Below are positions 18,971-27,219 of a stretch of DNA of 64,000 nt, one piece after another. A program made the translations under genes and the position numbers. The number at the start of each line of letters is the position of its first letter. Within the stretch, counting starts at the first letter, position 1. The DNA comes from Flavobacterium sp. GTDB lineage: Bacteria; Bacteroidota; Bacteroidia; Flavobacteriales; Flavobacteriaceae. The notes under the pieces are model-generated. The model saw nothing but the letters and a program-made list of their open reading frames with translations, was not told where the DNA came from and searched no databases. The DNA lies in NCBI GenBank assembly GCA_025351785.1, contig JANXVF010000118.1:1-64000 (forward strand). Reading direction: 5' to 3'.

Positions 18971-19657
18971 TTGAAAAAAATTACAATTGCAATTGATGGG
19001 TTTTCCTCTACTGGTAAAAGTACATTGGCAAAACAAATAGCAAAACATCTTGGTTATGTTTATGTAGATACGGGAGCAATGTACAGATCGATAACATACT
19101 TTGCAATGCAAAATGGTTATATTGATCACGATTTTTTTGATTCAGAAACTTTAATTTCGAGTTTAAAAAATATCAATTTACAATTTCAATTTAATGATGA
19201 AATGGGTTTTGCTGAAATGTTTATGAATAATTCAAATGTAGAAACCGAAATTAGATCTCTCAAGGTTTCAAATTTTGTAAGTCAAATAGCAGAAATTTCC
19301 GAAGTTAGAGCAAAACTTGTAGATCAACAAAAAGAAATGGGTAAAAATAAATCAGTAGTTATGGATGGAAGAGACATCGGGACAGTTGTGTTTCCTGATG
19401 CTGAACTTAAAATATTCATGACGGCAAGTCCAGAAACTCGAGCTCAAAGACGCTTCGAGGAGTTAACCCACAAAGGAGATGTTGTAACGTTTGATGCTGT
19501 TTTAGAAAATATTCAAAAACGAGATTATATTGATACACACCGTTCAGATTCTCCATTAAAAATGGCTTCTGATGCTATTGAAATTGATAACTCATATTTG
19601 ACTAAAGAGGATCAATTTAAATTAGTTTTAGAGCTTGTGCAAGAGCAATTAAATTAA
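18971..19657 (+). CDS. cmk: (d)CMP kinase
   Basis: A 228-residue cytidylate kinase that phosphorylates CMP and dCMP. The P-loop is GFSSTGKST, followed by HLGYVYVDTGAMYRSI, and VMDGRDIGTVVFPDAELKIF is the nucleotide-binding signature. The start codon is TTG at 18971: the P-loop lies only about 10 residues in and no ATG is available before it. It lies 25 bases after porQ and is probably in the same transcript. Confidence 0.93.
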   Translation: MKKITIAIDGFSSTGKSTLAKQIAKHLGYVYVDTGAMYRSITYFAMQNGYIDHDFFDSETLISSLKNINLQFQFNDEMGFAEMFMNNSNVETEIRSLKVSNFVSQIAEISEVRAKLVDQQKEMGKNKSVVMDGRDIGTVVFPDAELKIFMTASPETRAQRRFEELTHKGDVVTFDAVLENIQKRDYIDTHRSDSPLKMASDAIEIDNSYLTKEDQFKLVLELVQEQLN

Positions 19658-19876
19658 ATTTAGCTAGATTTCTAAAATTCATTTTATAGATAATTGCAAT
19701 TATAAATAGGATGTCCCGCTATAAAATACCACATTTTTAAAAAGTATAATGATACAAATTGAAATATAATTTATAGCAATTTTTAAGATTCTATTTGCCT
19801 TAAATTTTTGTTTATAAGTTGCTACATTTTTATTAATTATACTATTAAGGTTCAATTATAACTTAATTGTATTTCA

Positions 19877-19884
19877 TATATTTG
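19877..19884 (+). promoter_or_regulatory. -7 box of the fabG promoter
   Basis: A TATATTTG box (TAnnTTTG consensus) lies about 40 bases before the fabG ATG at 19918. No well-spaced TTG is seen upstream. The remaining 19658-19870 spacer is AT-rich and shows no gene. Confidence 0.5.
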
Positions 19885-19917
19885 CATACCAACAAATTAA
19901 AATAAAAATTCTATTGT

Positions 19918-20664
19918 ATGAAATTACTTGAAGGAAAAGTTGCCATAATTACAGGAGCTAGCCGAGGAATTGGAAGCGGTATTGCTAAAGTTTTTGCACA
20001 ACATGGAGCCAATATTGCTTTTACTTACAGTTCATCTGTAGAGTCTGCTTTAGCTCTTGAAAATGAATTGAATGCTCAAGGCATCAAATCAAAAGGATAT
20101 CAGTCTAATGCAGCAAATTTTAACGAAGCTCAAAAGCTGATTGAAGATGTTTTAGCAGAGTTTGGTACCATTGATATTTTGATAAATAATGCAGGAATCA
20201 CTAAAGATAATTTGTTAATGCGAATGAGTGAAGAGGATTTTGATAAAGTTATCGAAATAAATTTAAAGTCAGTATTTAATATGACAAAAGCCGTACAGAA
20301 AACTATGTTAAAAAATCGTGCGGGTTCAATTATAAATATGAGTAGTGTTGTAGGAGTAAAGGGAAATGCTGGTCAGGCTAACTATGCCGCTTCAAAAGCT
20401 GGGATGATAGGTTTTACAAAATCGGTGGCTTTAGAGTTAGGATCTCGAAATATTCGCTGCAATGCAATTGCTCCTGGATTTATAGAAACCGAAATGACAG
20501 CCAAACTTAACGAAGATGTAGTGCAAGGTTGGAGAGATTCGATTCCCCTAAAACGTGGAGGAACACCAGAAGATGTAGCAAACGCCTGTCTTTTTTATGC
20601 CTCAGATATGAGTTCTTACGTAACAGGACAGGTCATGAATGTAGATGGCGGTATGCTCACCTAA
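19918..20664 (+). CDS. fabG: 3-oxoacyl-[ACP] reductase
   Basis: A 248-residue short-chain dehydrogenase that reduces 3-oxoacyl-ACP with NADPH in fatty acid elongation. Cofactor motif ITGASRGIGSGIAKVF, the NNAGIT motif, catalytic serine in INMSSVVG and the Tyr-x3-Lys in NYAASKAGMIGFTKSVALEL are all present. The C-terminus YASDMSSYVTGQVMNVDGGM is typical of FabG. It stands alone, separated from cmk by 260 bases with its own likely promoter. Confidence 0.92.
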   Translation: MKLLEGKVAIITGASRGIGSGIAKVFAQHGANIAFTYSSSVESALALENELNAQGIKSKGYQSNAANFNEAQKLIEDVLAEFGTIDILINNAGITKDNLLMRMSEEDFDKVIEINLKSVFNMTKAVQKTMLKNRAGSIINMSSVVGVKGNAGQANYAASKAGMIGFTKSVALELGSRNIRCNAIAPGFIETEMTAKLNEDVVQGWRDSIPLKRGGTPEDVANACLFYASDMSSYVTGQVMNVDGGMLT

Positions 20665-20731
20665 TGTTTAGTTTATTTACAGAAATTTGTTTAATCAAAC
20701 TTCAAAAAAACGAGACATTTAAATTTTAAAA

Positions 20732-22768
20732 ATGAATTCAATTACAATAGTTTTACTAGTTTTATCGGTTTTTTTTGCGGGTGGATTATCGTTTTTTCAA
20801 TATTTTTTTAAAAATAAGAGTAGTTCAAAGTTAAATTTACTCCTAGCAACACTTCGTTTTATTACTTTAGTATCTATTTTAGTATTATTAATAAATCCAA
20901 TAATTACTAGAAATTCGTTTGAAACTATCAAAACGCCACTACCTATAATTATTGATAATTCTAGTTCAATTTCCGATTTAAAAGCGAATACAATTTCCAA
21001 AGAATTATTTACTAAATTAATATCAAACAACGATTTAAAAAATAAATTTGATATTCAATCCTTTAGTTTTGATACCGATATGCAATCAATTGATGGTGCT
21101 AACGAGTTAAATTTTAAAGGAAATCAAACTGATATTGATAAAGTTGCCAAAAATTTGAAAGAGCGCAACAAAAATTCAACCTATCCTAGTGTTTTAATAA
21201 CTGACGGAAATCAAACCTCGGGTGCTGATTATGTTTTTAGTTTTAATCCAGAAAACAAGGTTTATCCTTTAATTGTGGGCGATACTACTACATATTTAGA
21301 TATAAAAATCAATCAAATTAATGTAAACAAATATGCTTTTCATAAAAACAAATTCCCAGTTGAGGTATTTATTCAATATGCTGGAACTAAATCGATAAAT
21401 GCAAATTTTGTTATCTCAAACGGAAATACTATTCTTTTTAAACAGAGTGTTTCATTTTCGCCCGCAAAAAAATCTGAGGTTGTAAATTTACTTTTACCTG
21501 CTGATAAAACTGGGTTACAAATTTTTAATGCATCGATTACTTCTAACGAATCTGAAAAAAATACCTACAACAATTCTAAGAAATTTGCTGTTCAAATTAT
21601 CGATCAAAAAAGTGAGGTTGCTATAATATCATCTATAAATCACCCAGATTTAGGGGCCTTAAAACGAAGTATAGAAACAAATGCACAACGCAAAGTCACG
21701 ATTCTCAAACCCAATCAAACTAGTAATTTAAATTTGTTTAATGTTTTGATTTTATATCAACCTACGGCAGAGTTTAAATCGGTTTTTGAATCAAATAAAA
21801 ATTTAAAAATCAACACTTTTATAATTACTGGAAACGATACCGATTTTACTTTTTTAAATCAACAACAATCTATTTTTGAATTTAAAATGTCGTCTCAAAA
21901 AGAAGATTATTTAGCAAGTTTTGAGTCAAATTTTAATTTGTTTGCGATAGATGATATAGGTTTTGAGAATTTTCCTCCGCTCGAAAACCCGTTTGGAACA
22001 ATAACTACCAAAGAAAATATTTCAGTTTTACTATCATCGCGAATTCGGAATGTTGCAACCAACCAACCATTGTTTGCCTTATCGGATAACTCGGGCATTA
22101 GAACTGCATTTTTGTTTGGAGAAAATAGTTGGAAATGGCGCGCACATAGTTATTTAGAAAAAAAAGCATTTGATAAATATGATGTTTTTATCGACAAAAC
22201 TATTCAGTTTTTAGCATCAAATGATTCTAAAAAATCATTGATAGTTAATCATGAACGCTTCTATAATTCGGGCGATGCTATTGAAATCACAGCTCAATAT
22301 TTTAATAAAAATTATGAGTTTGATGATAAAGCTCGATTGTCAATAACGGTTACAAATAGTAAATCAAAACAAGTAAAAAAATACGATTTATTAAAAACAA
22401 CCAATAGTTTCAAGGTAAACCTTGACGGCCTTTCGGCTGGAAATTATTCTTTTTTGGTTAGAGAATTAAACTCAAATGCAGTATATTCTAGTACTTTTGA
22501 GATATTAGACTTTGATATCGAAAAGCAATTTGTAAATCCTGATGTAGTCAAATTAAAACAACTTGCAACTCAAACTGATGGGCAAGTTTTTGTCCCAAAC
22601 CAAATTGATAATCTGATAAAAATGTTGCTCAATGATTCAAATTATAAGGCAATTCAGAAAAATATAGTAACTAAAACACCACTTATCGATTGGATTTGGC
22701 TTTTGGTTTTAATAGCAATTTCGCTAGCTAGCGAATGGTTTATCAGGAAATATAATGGCATGCTGTAG
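20732..22768 (+). CDS. VWA-like membrane protein
   Basis: A 678-residue protein with two N-terminal membrane segments (about 5-25 and 38-56), a large soluble part and a C-terminal segment (LIDWIWLLVLIAISLASEWF). Just after the second segment, PLPIIIDNSSSISD fits the metal-binding DxSxS motif of von Willebrand factor A domains. The middle contains beta-rich, Ig-like stretches. The layout resembles Bacteroidota BatA/BatB-related or glutamine-amidotransferase-like membrane proteins, but I cannot assign a function. It ends 3 bases before the end of the convergent acyltransferase gene, with no room for a terminator between them. Confidence 0.65.
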   Translation: MNSITIVLLVLSVFFAGGLSFFQYFFKNKSSSKLNLLLATLRFITLVSILVLLINPIITRNSFETIKTPLPIIIDNSSSISDLKANTISKELFTKLISNNDLKNKFDIQSFSFDTDMQSIDGANELNFKGNQTDIDKVAKNLKERNKNSTYPSVLITDGNQTSGADYVFSFNPENKVYPLIVGDTTTYLDIKINQINVNKYAFHKNKFPVEVFIQYAGTKSINANFVISNGNTILFKQSVSFSPAKKSEVVNLLLPADKTGLQIFNASITSNESEKNTYNNSKKFAVQIIDQKSEVAIISSINHPDLGALKRSIETNAQRKVTILKPNQTSNLNLFNVLILYQPTAEFKSVFESNKNLKINTFIITGNDTDFTFLNQQQSIFEFKMSSQKEDYLASFESNFNLFAIDDIGFENFPPLENPFGTITTKENISVLLSSRIRNVATNQPLFALSDNSGIRTAFLFGENSWKWRAHSYLEKKAFDKYDVFIDKTIQFLASNDSKKSLIVNHERFYNSGDAIEITAQYFNKNYEFDDKARLSITVTNSKSKQVKKYDLLKTTNSFKVNLDGLSAGNYSFLVRELNSNAVYSSTFEILDFDIEKQFVNPDVVKLKQLATQTDGQVFVPNQIDNLIKMLLNDSNYKAIQKNIVTKTPLIDWIWLLVLIAISLASEWFIRKYNGML

Positions 22769-22771
22769 CGA

Positions 22772-23641
22772 TTATCTGGTATGTTTCCAACGTTTGTGGG
22801 TCCACAAATAAAATTCTGGAGCGTCGATTATTTGTTTTTCTACTTTTCGCATAAATTGTTCAGACAATTCATAATTAGGAACAGATTTTACATCTTCGGT
22901 CATAATCTCAAATGTAGCCTCATAATAGCCTCTTTTTACTTTCTTGGTTTTCAAAAAAATAACATTCATATCATATTGTTTCGCTACAATTTCAGCACCA
23001 ATATGTATCGGGGTTTCAATTCCTAAAAAAGTATTCCAGTGTAAATTTTTAGAATACCGCGGCGTTTGATCGCTTGCAAAACCATAAACTCCAAATTTTC
23101 CTTCTTTATAATTGTGTTCTATTGTTGCTTTTGTTTCTTTGGTAGTGATTAAAACTGCTTTAAATTTTGATCGGATGTCACGCACTAATTTATCAAAATA
23201 TTTATTTGCAATTTTTTTATAAATGGCATATCCAGTAAAATTAATATGATTATTCATTGAAACTGCCCATTCGTAACTTGCATAATGAGCGCACATTAAG
23301 GCTATATTTTTTCCCTTTTTTTCGAGTTTTAGGTAGGTTTCTAAATTTGTAAACCGATATCTTTTATCCATCTCTTTTTTTGAGATAGTGACAGTTTTAG
23401 TCATCTCTAAAAATGAATCACACAAATGATGAAACGATTTTTTTTCGATAGAAAGTCTTTCATGTTCAGATAGGTGAGCAAATGCTTTCAGTAAGTTGTC
23501 TCTTACCGTTTTTTTTCGGTATCCAATAACATAATATATCATTACATACAGACAATCTGATAGGAAATATAAAACAGGAAATGGCAATATAGAAATCAAC
23601 CAAATCAAAGGATATAGAATAATATATAACAAAAACTGCAT
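22772..23641 (-). CDS. Lipid A biosynthesis acyltransferase (LpxL/HtrB family)
   Basis: A 289-residue lysophospholipid-acyltransferase-fold protein. An N-terminal membrane anchor (FLLYIILYPLIWLISILPFP) precedes the HX4E-type catalytic motif in MCAHYASYEWAVSM. The segment FGVYGFASDQTPR matches the family's substrate-binding region. It should act at the inner membrane and add a secondary acyl chain to lipid A, although aminolipid acylation is possible in Bacteroidota. A TATCTTTG -7 box (23656-23663, minus strand) lies just upstream. Confidence 0.85.
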   Translation of the reverse strand: MQFLLYIILYPLIWLISILPFPVLYFLSDCLYVMIYYVIGYRKKTVRDNLLKAFAHLSEHERLSIEKKSFHHLCDSFLEMTKTVTISKKEMDKRYRFTNLETYLKLEKKGKNIALMCAHYASYEWAVSMNNHINFTGYAIYKKIANKYFDKLVRDIRSKFKAVLITTKETKATIEHNYKEGKFGVYGFASDQTPRYSKNLHWNTFLGIETPIHIGAEIVAKQYDMNVIFLKTKKVKRGYYEATFEIMTEDVKSVPNYELSEQFMRKVEKQIIDAPEFYLWTHKRWKHTR

Positions 23642-23990
23642 TTTATTTTTTTTTGCAAAGATACACTTATTCTAATTTTTATAGTGTGTGGTTTAACATA
23701 TCATGAAAACTAATTTTACTATATTTGAATGATGGCTAGATGCAAAATTATGTTCATGCCAAAATATATGATACCTCATATAACGGCTCTGGGTATTATT
23801 GGTTTTATGAAAACTCTAGAAAAAGTAACAATTATAAGATATTATTTTGCAAACAGATTTTTTTGCCTACGTTTATGGTTAAGTTGAGAAAACTAAATAA
23901 TTTACAGAATTAGATATTTTATAAATGGTCGTTTTGATATCAAATGGAGTGCTTAAAATACTAAATCGTTACTACAAATTAAAAAAACCC
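23642..23990. other. Intergenic spacer with two -7 boxes
   Basis: On the minus strand TATCTTTG (23656-23663) is a good -7 box for the acyltransferase gene. On the plus strand TATATTTG (23720-23727) is followed at once by ATGATG at 23729, which opens a 52-codon frame ending at 23887. That frame has no ribosome-binding site and no recognisable content, so I do not call it a gene. Nothing else is visible. Confidence 0.4.
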
Positions 23991-24338
23991 ATGAGAAAAT
24001 CAATAATATACATTTTACTACTTTCATTTCTTTTACAAAGTTGTTATAGCTATAGATTAATCGACAAAGACAGCGAGCTTGCTGTAGGTAAAAAATACAA
24101 AATTCAACAATCAAATGATTATGAAAAAGTTAGATTGTTATCAGTTTCTGACAGTACAATTACGGTAAATAAAAGCAAAAATTCACAAAAAACAATAGCT
24201 GTAAAAGATATAACTAAAATTAAAAAAAGACATTTTTCAGTTATAAAAACAGCTTTACTCCCTGTTGGAATTTTAGTTGTAGTTGCTGGTTTAGCAACAA
24301 TTATTGTTATCAGTAATTCTAATTCAATCTATAAATAG
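23991..24338 (+). CDS. Small lipoprotein of unknown function
   Basis: A 115-residue protein if started at the ATG at 23991, giving the signal MRKSIIYILLLSFLLQSC with a clear lipobox. An upstream in-frame start at 23925 would add 22 residues before the signal and is unlikely. The middle resembles a small beta-rich domain (VRLLSVSDSTITVNKSKNS, then KTIAVKDITKIKKR), and the C-terminus has one membrane segment (TALLPVGILVVVAGLATIIV). I do not recognise a specific family. It ends 4 bases before the end of convergent prfB. Confidence 0.6.
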   Translation: MRKSIIYILLLSFLLQSCYSYRLIDKDSELAVGKKYKIQQSNDYEKVRLLSVSDSTITVNKSKNSQKTIAVKDITKIKKRHFSVIKTALLPVGILVVVAGLATIIVISNSNSIYK

Positions 24339-24342
24339 TAAT

Positions 24343-25438
24343 CTAATCTTCATTTTGCCCCATCATCATCAGGTAGGCTTTAAGGAAACCATCTAGTTCG
24401 CCATTCATAACACCCTCTATATTGCTGGTTTCGTGACCCGTTCTAACATCTTTAACTAGCTTGTAGGGTTGCATAACGTAGTTTCTAATTTGTGATCCCC
24501 ATTCTATTTTCATTTTTCCGGCTTCGATGTTAGCCCGTTGCGCTAGTTGTTTTTTAAGTTCAATTTCATATAATTGAGACCGTAACATTTGCATAGCTCG
24601 TTGCCGATTGTCTTGTTGCGATCTAGTTTCAGAGCATTGAATTTGTATGCCAGTTGGTTTATGGTATAATTGAACTTTAGTTTCCACTTTATTTACATTT
24701 TGACCACCAGCCCCACTAGATCTCGAAGTTATTATTTCAATATCAGCTGGATTAATTTCTATTTCGATGGTATCATCTACAAGCGGATAAACATAAATTG
24801 ATGCAAATGAAGTATGTCGTTTTGCATTACTATCAAATGGTGAGATTCGTACTAAACGATGTACACCGTTTTCGCCTTTCAGATATCCAAATGCAAAGTC
24901 TCCTTCGATTTCGAGCGTTACAGTTTTGATTCCGGCTACTTCGCCTTCTTGAAAGTTGAGTTCTTTTATTTTGTACTTTTGCTTTTCTGCCCACATCATG
25001 TACATGCGCATTAGCATTGAAGCCCAGTCGCAACTTTCGGTTCCACCCGCTCCAGCAGTAATTTGAATTACTGCGCTAAGAGAGTCGCCTTCGTCTGAAA
25101 GCATGTTTCGAAACTCTAAATTTTCTAAATGGTTGTTTGTAAGTTCAAATTGCAATTCTAATTCTTGCTCGGTAGCATAACCTTCTTTAAAAAAATCGAA
25201 TAGGATTTGAAGTTCTTCTGCATACTGTTTTGCTTGATCAAAATCATCGACCCATTTTTTTTTGGTTCTTAGGTTTTTAACAATGAGTTCTGCTTCTTTA
25301 CTTTTGTCCCAAAAGTTTGGAGAAAAAGTTTTTTCTTCTTCGTTTGTAATTTCTATTTGCTTGGCATCAATGTCAAAGATACCTCCTTAACGCACCAAGA
25401 CGCTCTACAATACCTTTTATTTGTTCGGTATTTGTCAT
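24343..25438 (-). CDS. prfB: Peptide chain release factor 2, with programmed +1 frameshift
   Basis: Codes for RF2, which reads UGA and UAA. Translation starts at the ATG at 25436-25438 and after 21 codons meets TGA at 25373-25375. The context on the minus strand is AGGAGGTATCTTTGAC: an internal Shine-Dalgarno, then CTT TGA C. A +1 slip continues in the second frame and gives about 364 residues, the usual RF2 length. The body has the SPF stop-codon motif in [13 protein letters not shown] and the GGQ motif in [14 protein letters not shown] start at the internal ATG at 25155 would drop the N-terminal domain. Excess RF2 terminates at the TGA, so the gene is self-regulated. Confidence 0.95.
25373..25387 (-). 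promoter_or_regulatory. RF2 programmed frameshift site
   Basis: On the minus strand AGGAGG (25382-25387) lies three bases before CTT (25376-25378) and TGA (25373-25375), followed by C. This is the same arrangement as E. coli prfB. The Shine-Dalgarno spacing promotes the +1 slip, and the UGA senses RF2 level. Confidence 0.95.
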
Positions 25439-25461
25439 AAATTAGTTTATTTTTGTTGGTG

Positions 25462-25469
25462 CAAATTTA
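25462..25469 (-). promoter_or_regulatory. -7 box of the prfB promoter
   Basis: TAAATTTG on the minus strand, 24 bases before the prfB ATG. A TTG at 25485-25487 is 15 bases further upstream, slightly closer than the usual spacing. Confidence 0.5.
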
Positions 25470-25511
25470 GTATTTTTTTTGAAACAATGTTGCTGGGAGT
25501 TGCTACTTTTG

Positions 25512-25652
25512 CAAAAGGGATAGAAGTGGAAATCCTTTTGTTTTTTTGGTTGTGAGGAACGAAGCAAGCAAAAAAATAAAAGATTGTAACGTAAAGCCCG
25601 ACAGCAGTAACTTTTTTTCTTTTTTAGAAAAACAGTTACTGCTGGTTTGCCC
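25512..25652 (+). ncRNA. Structured RNA or leader element upstream of threonine aldolase
   Basis: A plus-strand promoter is visible: TTG at 25479-25481, 22 bases, TACTTTTG at 25504-25511. The region after it can fold into a long hairpin: GGG near 25518 pairs with CCC near 25598, then an internal bubble, then AATC-CTTTTGTTTTTTTG with CAAAAAAATAAAAG-ATT, with a REP-like palindrome in the terminal loop. A second hairpin follows, CAGCAGTAAC (25602-25611) with GTTACTGCTG (25635-25644), ending in GCCC. A long hairpin with a central bubble is reminiscent of 6S-type RNA, and I recall similar sequence (GGGATAGAAG...AAAGCCCG) as a recurring Bacteroidota element. The family is not established from sequence alone. 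It may be a 5' leader of the gene at 25678. Confidence 0.5.
25550..25567 (+). repeat. REP-like palindrome, family 2, variant copy
   Basis: TTGTGAGGAACGAAGCAA differs at one position from the matching part of the copy at 5923. Here it forms the tip of the long hairpin of the structured RNA. Confidence 0.6.
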
Positions 25653-25677
25653 AAATTAATAGTTTAGAAATAAAATT

Positions 25678-26703
25678 ATGGAAATAAATTTGATAAGTGA
25701 TACGGTTACAAAACCATCTGCCGAGATGTTGCAACACATGTTTAATGCAAAAGTAGGAGATGACGTTTTTAAGCATGATCCTACTGTAAATGAGCTTGAG
25801 GAGACAGTTGCAAACCTTTTTGGGATGGAAGGAGCGCTATTTTTCCCTAGTGGCACTATGGCAAATCAAACAGCGTTAAAGTTGCATACTAATCCTGGCG
25901 ACCAAATTATTTGTGATAAATATTCGCATATTTACTTGTATGAAGGTGGTGGAGCAAGTTTTAATAGTGGCGCTTCTTGTAATTTGGTAAATGGAAATCG
26001 TGGTTTGATTACTGCAGATTTAGTGAGGAGTGCCATTAATGATCCTGAGAATTTTCATTCTCCGTTTACAAGTTTAGTGAGTATAGAAAATACAACAAAC
26101 AAAGGGGGCGGCTCTTGTTATGAAATAGATGAATTGCAAAAAATTAAGCAGGTTTGTGTAGAGCATAATTTGAAATATCATCTAGATGGCGCTCGAATTT
26201 GGAATGCGCTTGTGGCAAAAAAGCAACATCCGAAACAGTTTGGACAATTGTTTGATACTATTTCGGTTTGTTTAAGTAAGGGTTTAGGCGCACCAGTGGG
26301 TTCAGTCTTGATAGCAGACGCTGTTACAATTAAAAAAGCGATGCGAATTCGTAAAATTTTAGGTGGTGGTATGCGACAAGCAGGATATCTCGCTGCGGCA
26401 GGATTGTATGCTTTACAAAACAATATTTTAAGGCTAGAAGAAGATCATAAAAGAGCTAAAGAACTTGGAATTGTTTTAAGCAAATTATCGTGGGTAGAAA
26501 AAGTAGAGCCTGTGGAAACTAATATTTTAATTTTTCAAGTGAAATCTCATTTGACAGAAAATCAAGTGATTGAAAAATTAAAACAAAAAAATATTTTAAT
26601 CATCTCGATGGGTCAGGGAAAATTGAGAATGGTGACTCATTTAGATTATAAAGAAGTGATGCATACGTATGTCATGGAAACATTAACCAAAATAGAATTT
26701 TAA
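25678..26703 (+). CDS. ltaE: Low-specificity L-threonine aldolase
   Basis: A 341-residue PLP enzyme that cleaves L-threonine or L-allo-threonine to glycine and acetaldehyde. The N-terminus LISDTVTKPSAEMLQHMFNA and GDDVFKHDPTVNELEE are family hallmarks. The Schiff-base lysine is in CLSKGLGAPVGSVL, and YHLDGARIWNA holds the cofactor aspartate. A structured RNA or leader lies directly upstream, and a terminator shared with the convergent YbaB gene lies downstream. Confidence 0.92.
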   Translation: MEINLISDTVTKPSAEMLQHMFNAKVGDDVFKHDPTVNELEETVANLFGMEGALFFPSGTMANQTALKLHTNPGDQIICDKYSHIYLYEGGGASFNSGASCNLVNGNRGLITADLVRSAINDPENFHSPFTSLVSIENTTNKGGGSCYEIDELQKIKQVCVEHNLKYHLDGARIWNALVAKKQHPKQFGQLFDTISVCLSKGLGAPVGSVLIADAVTIKKAMRIRKILGGGMRQAGYLAAAGLYALQNNILRLEEDHKRAKELGIVLSKLSWVEKVEPVETNILIFQVKSHLTENQVIEKLKQKNILIISMGQGKLRMVTHLDYKEVMHTYVMETLTKIEF

Positions 26704-26715
26704 ATACATAAAAAT

Positions 26716-26754
26716 ACCGCAAATTTTAAAACTAAACAAAGTTGAATTTGCGGT
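26716..26754. terminator. Bidirectional terminator between ltaE and ybaB
   Basis: ACCGCAAATT (26716-26725) pairs perfectly with AATTTGCGGT (26745-26754); AACT and AGTT inside can extend the fold. T-rich or A-rich flanks on both sides suit the convergent genes. Confidence 0.7.
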
Positions 26755-26765
26755 TTAATATTATT

Positions 26766-27086
26766 TTATTTAAACATATCTTCCATTCCTGGAATCATGG
26801 GTATATCAATATTAGAGACTGCATCGAGCTCTTTTTTGTTTATTTCGCTAGCTTTTTCTACGGCTTTATTGATTACTAAAATCAAATAATCTTCTAGTTG
26901 CTCTTTATCTTCTAACAATTTTTCATCAATCGATATCGATTTTAATGCTGTATTAGCTGTAAAAGTTACTTTTAATAATCCATCATTGCTTTGATGATCT
27001 ATTAAAATGGTATCTAATCGTTTTTTTGCTTCTTCTATTTTGAGTTGGGTATCTCTAAGTTTTCCCATCATTCCCATTAAATCCAT
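26766..27086 (-). CDS. YbaB/EbfC family DNA-binding protein
   Basis: A 106-residue protein with the YbaB/EbfC layout: an N-terminal amphipathic helix ([20 protein letters not shown]), a short beta-sheet and a C-terminal helix ([17 protein letters not shown]), ending in a Met/Pro/Gly-rich tail ([12 protein letters not shown]). Family members bind DNA as dimers and are nucleoid-associated. It is not next to dnaX or recR here, unlike in many bacteria. Confidence 0.8.
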   Translation of the reverse strand: MDLMGMMGKLRDTQLKIEEAKKRLDTILIDHQSNDGLLKVTFTANTALKSISIDEKLLEDKEQLEDYLILVINKAVEKASEINKKELDAVSNIDIPMIPGMEDMFK

Positions 27087-27184
27087 GATTATTATTTTTT
27101 AATTTGATGCAAATTTACAAATTAGCTGTTAATTTTTAATGTATAAATTTATCATAATAAAATTTAATTCTAAACTTGATGCTC

Positions 27185-27192
27185 TATTTTTG
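27185..27192 (+). promoter_or_regulatory. -7 box of the S9 peptidase promoter
   Basis: TATTTTTG matches TAnnTTTG and lies 28 bases before the ATG at 27220. It makes the in-frame TTG at 27202 an unlikely start. Confidence 0.5.
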
Positions 27193-27219
27193 TAGATTAA
27201 ATTGATATTAAATTTATTT

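Noticed and set aside
23729..23887. Small 52-codon gene just after a -7 box
   Set aside because: The ATG is two bases from the box, there is no ribosome-binding site and the peptide has no recognisable features. It remains possible as a leaderless gene.
24343..25155. Short RF2 starting at the internal ATG at 25155
   Set aside because: It would lack the N-terminal domain, and the upstream frame with the classical frameshift site restores full length.
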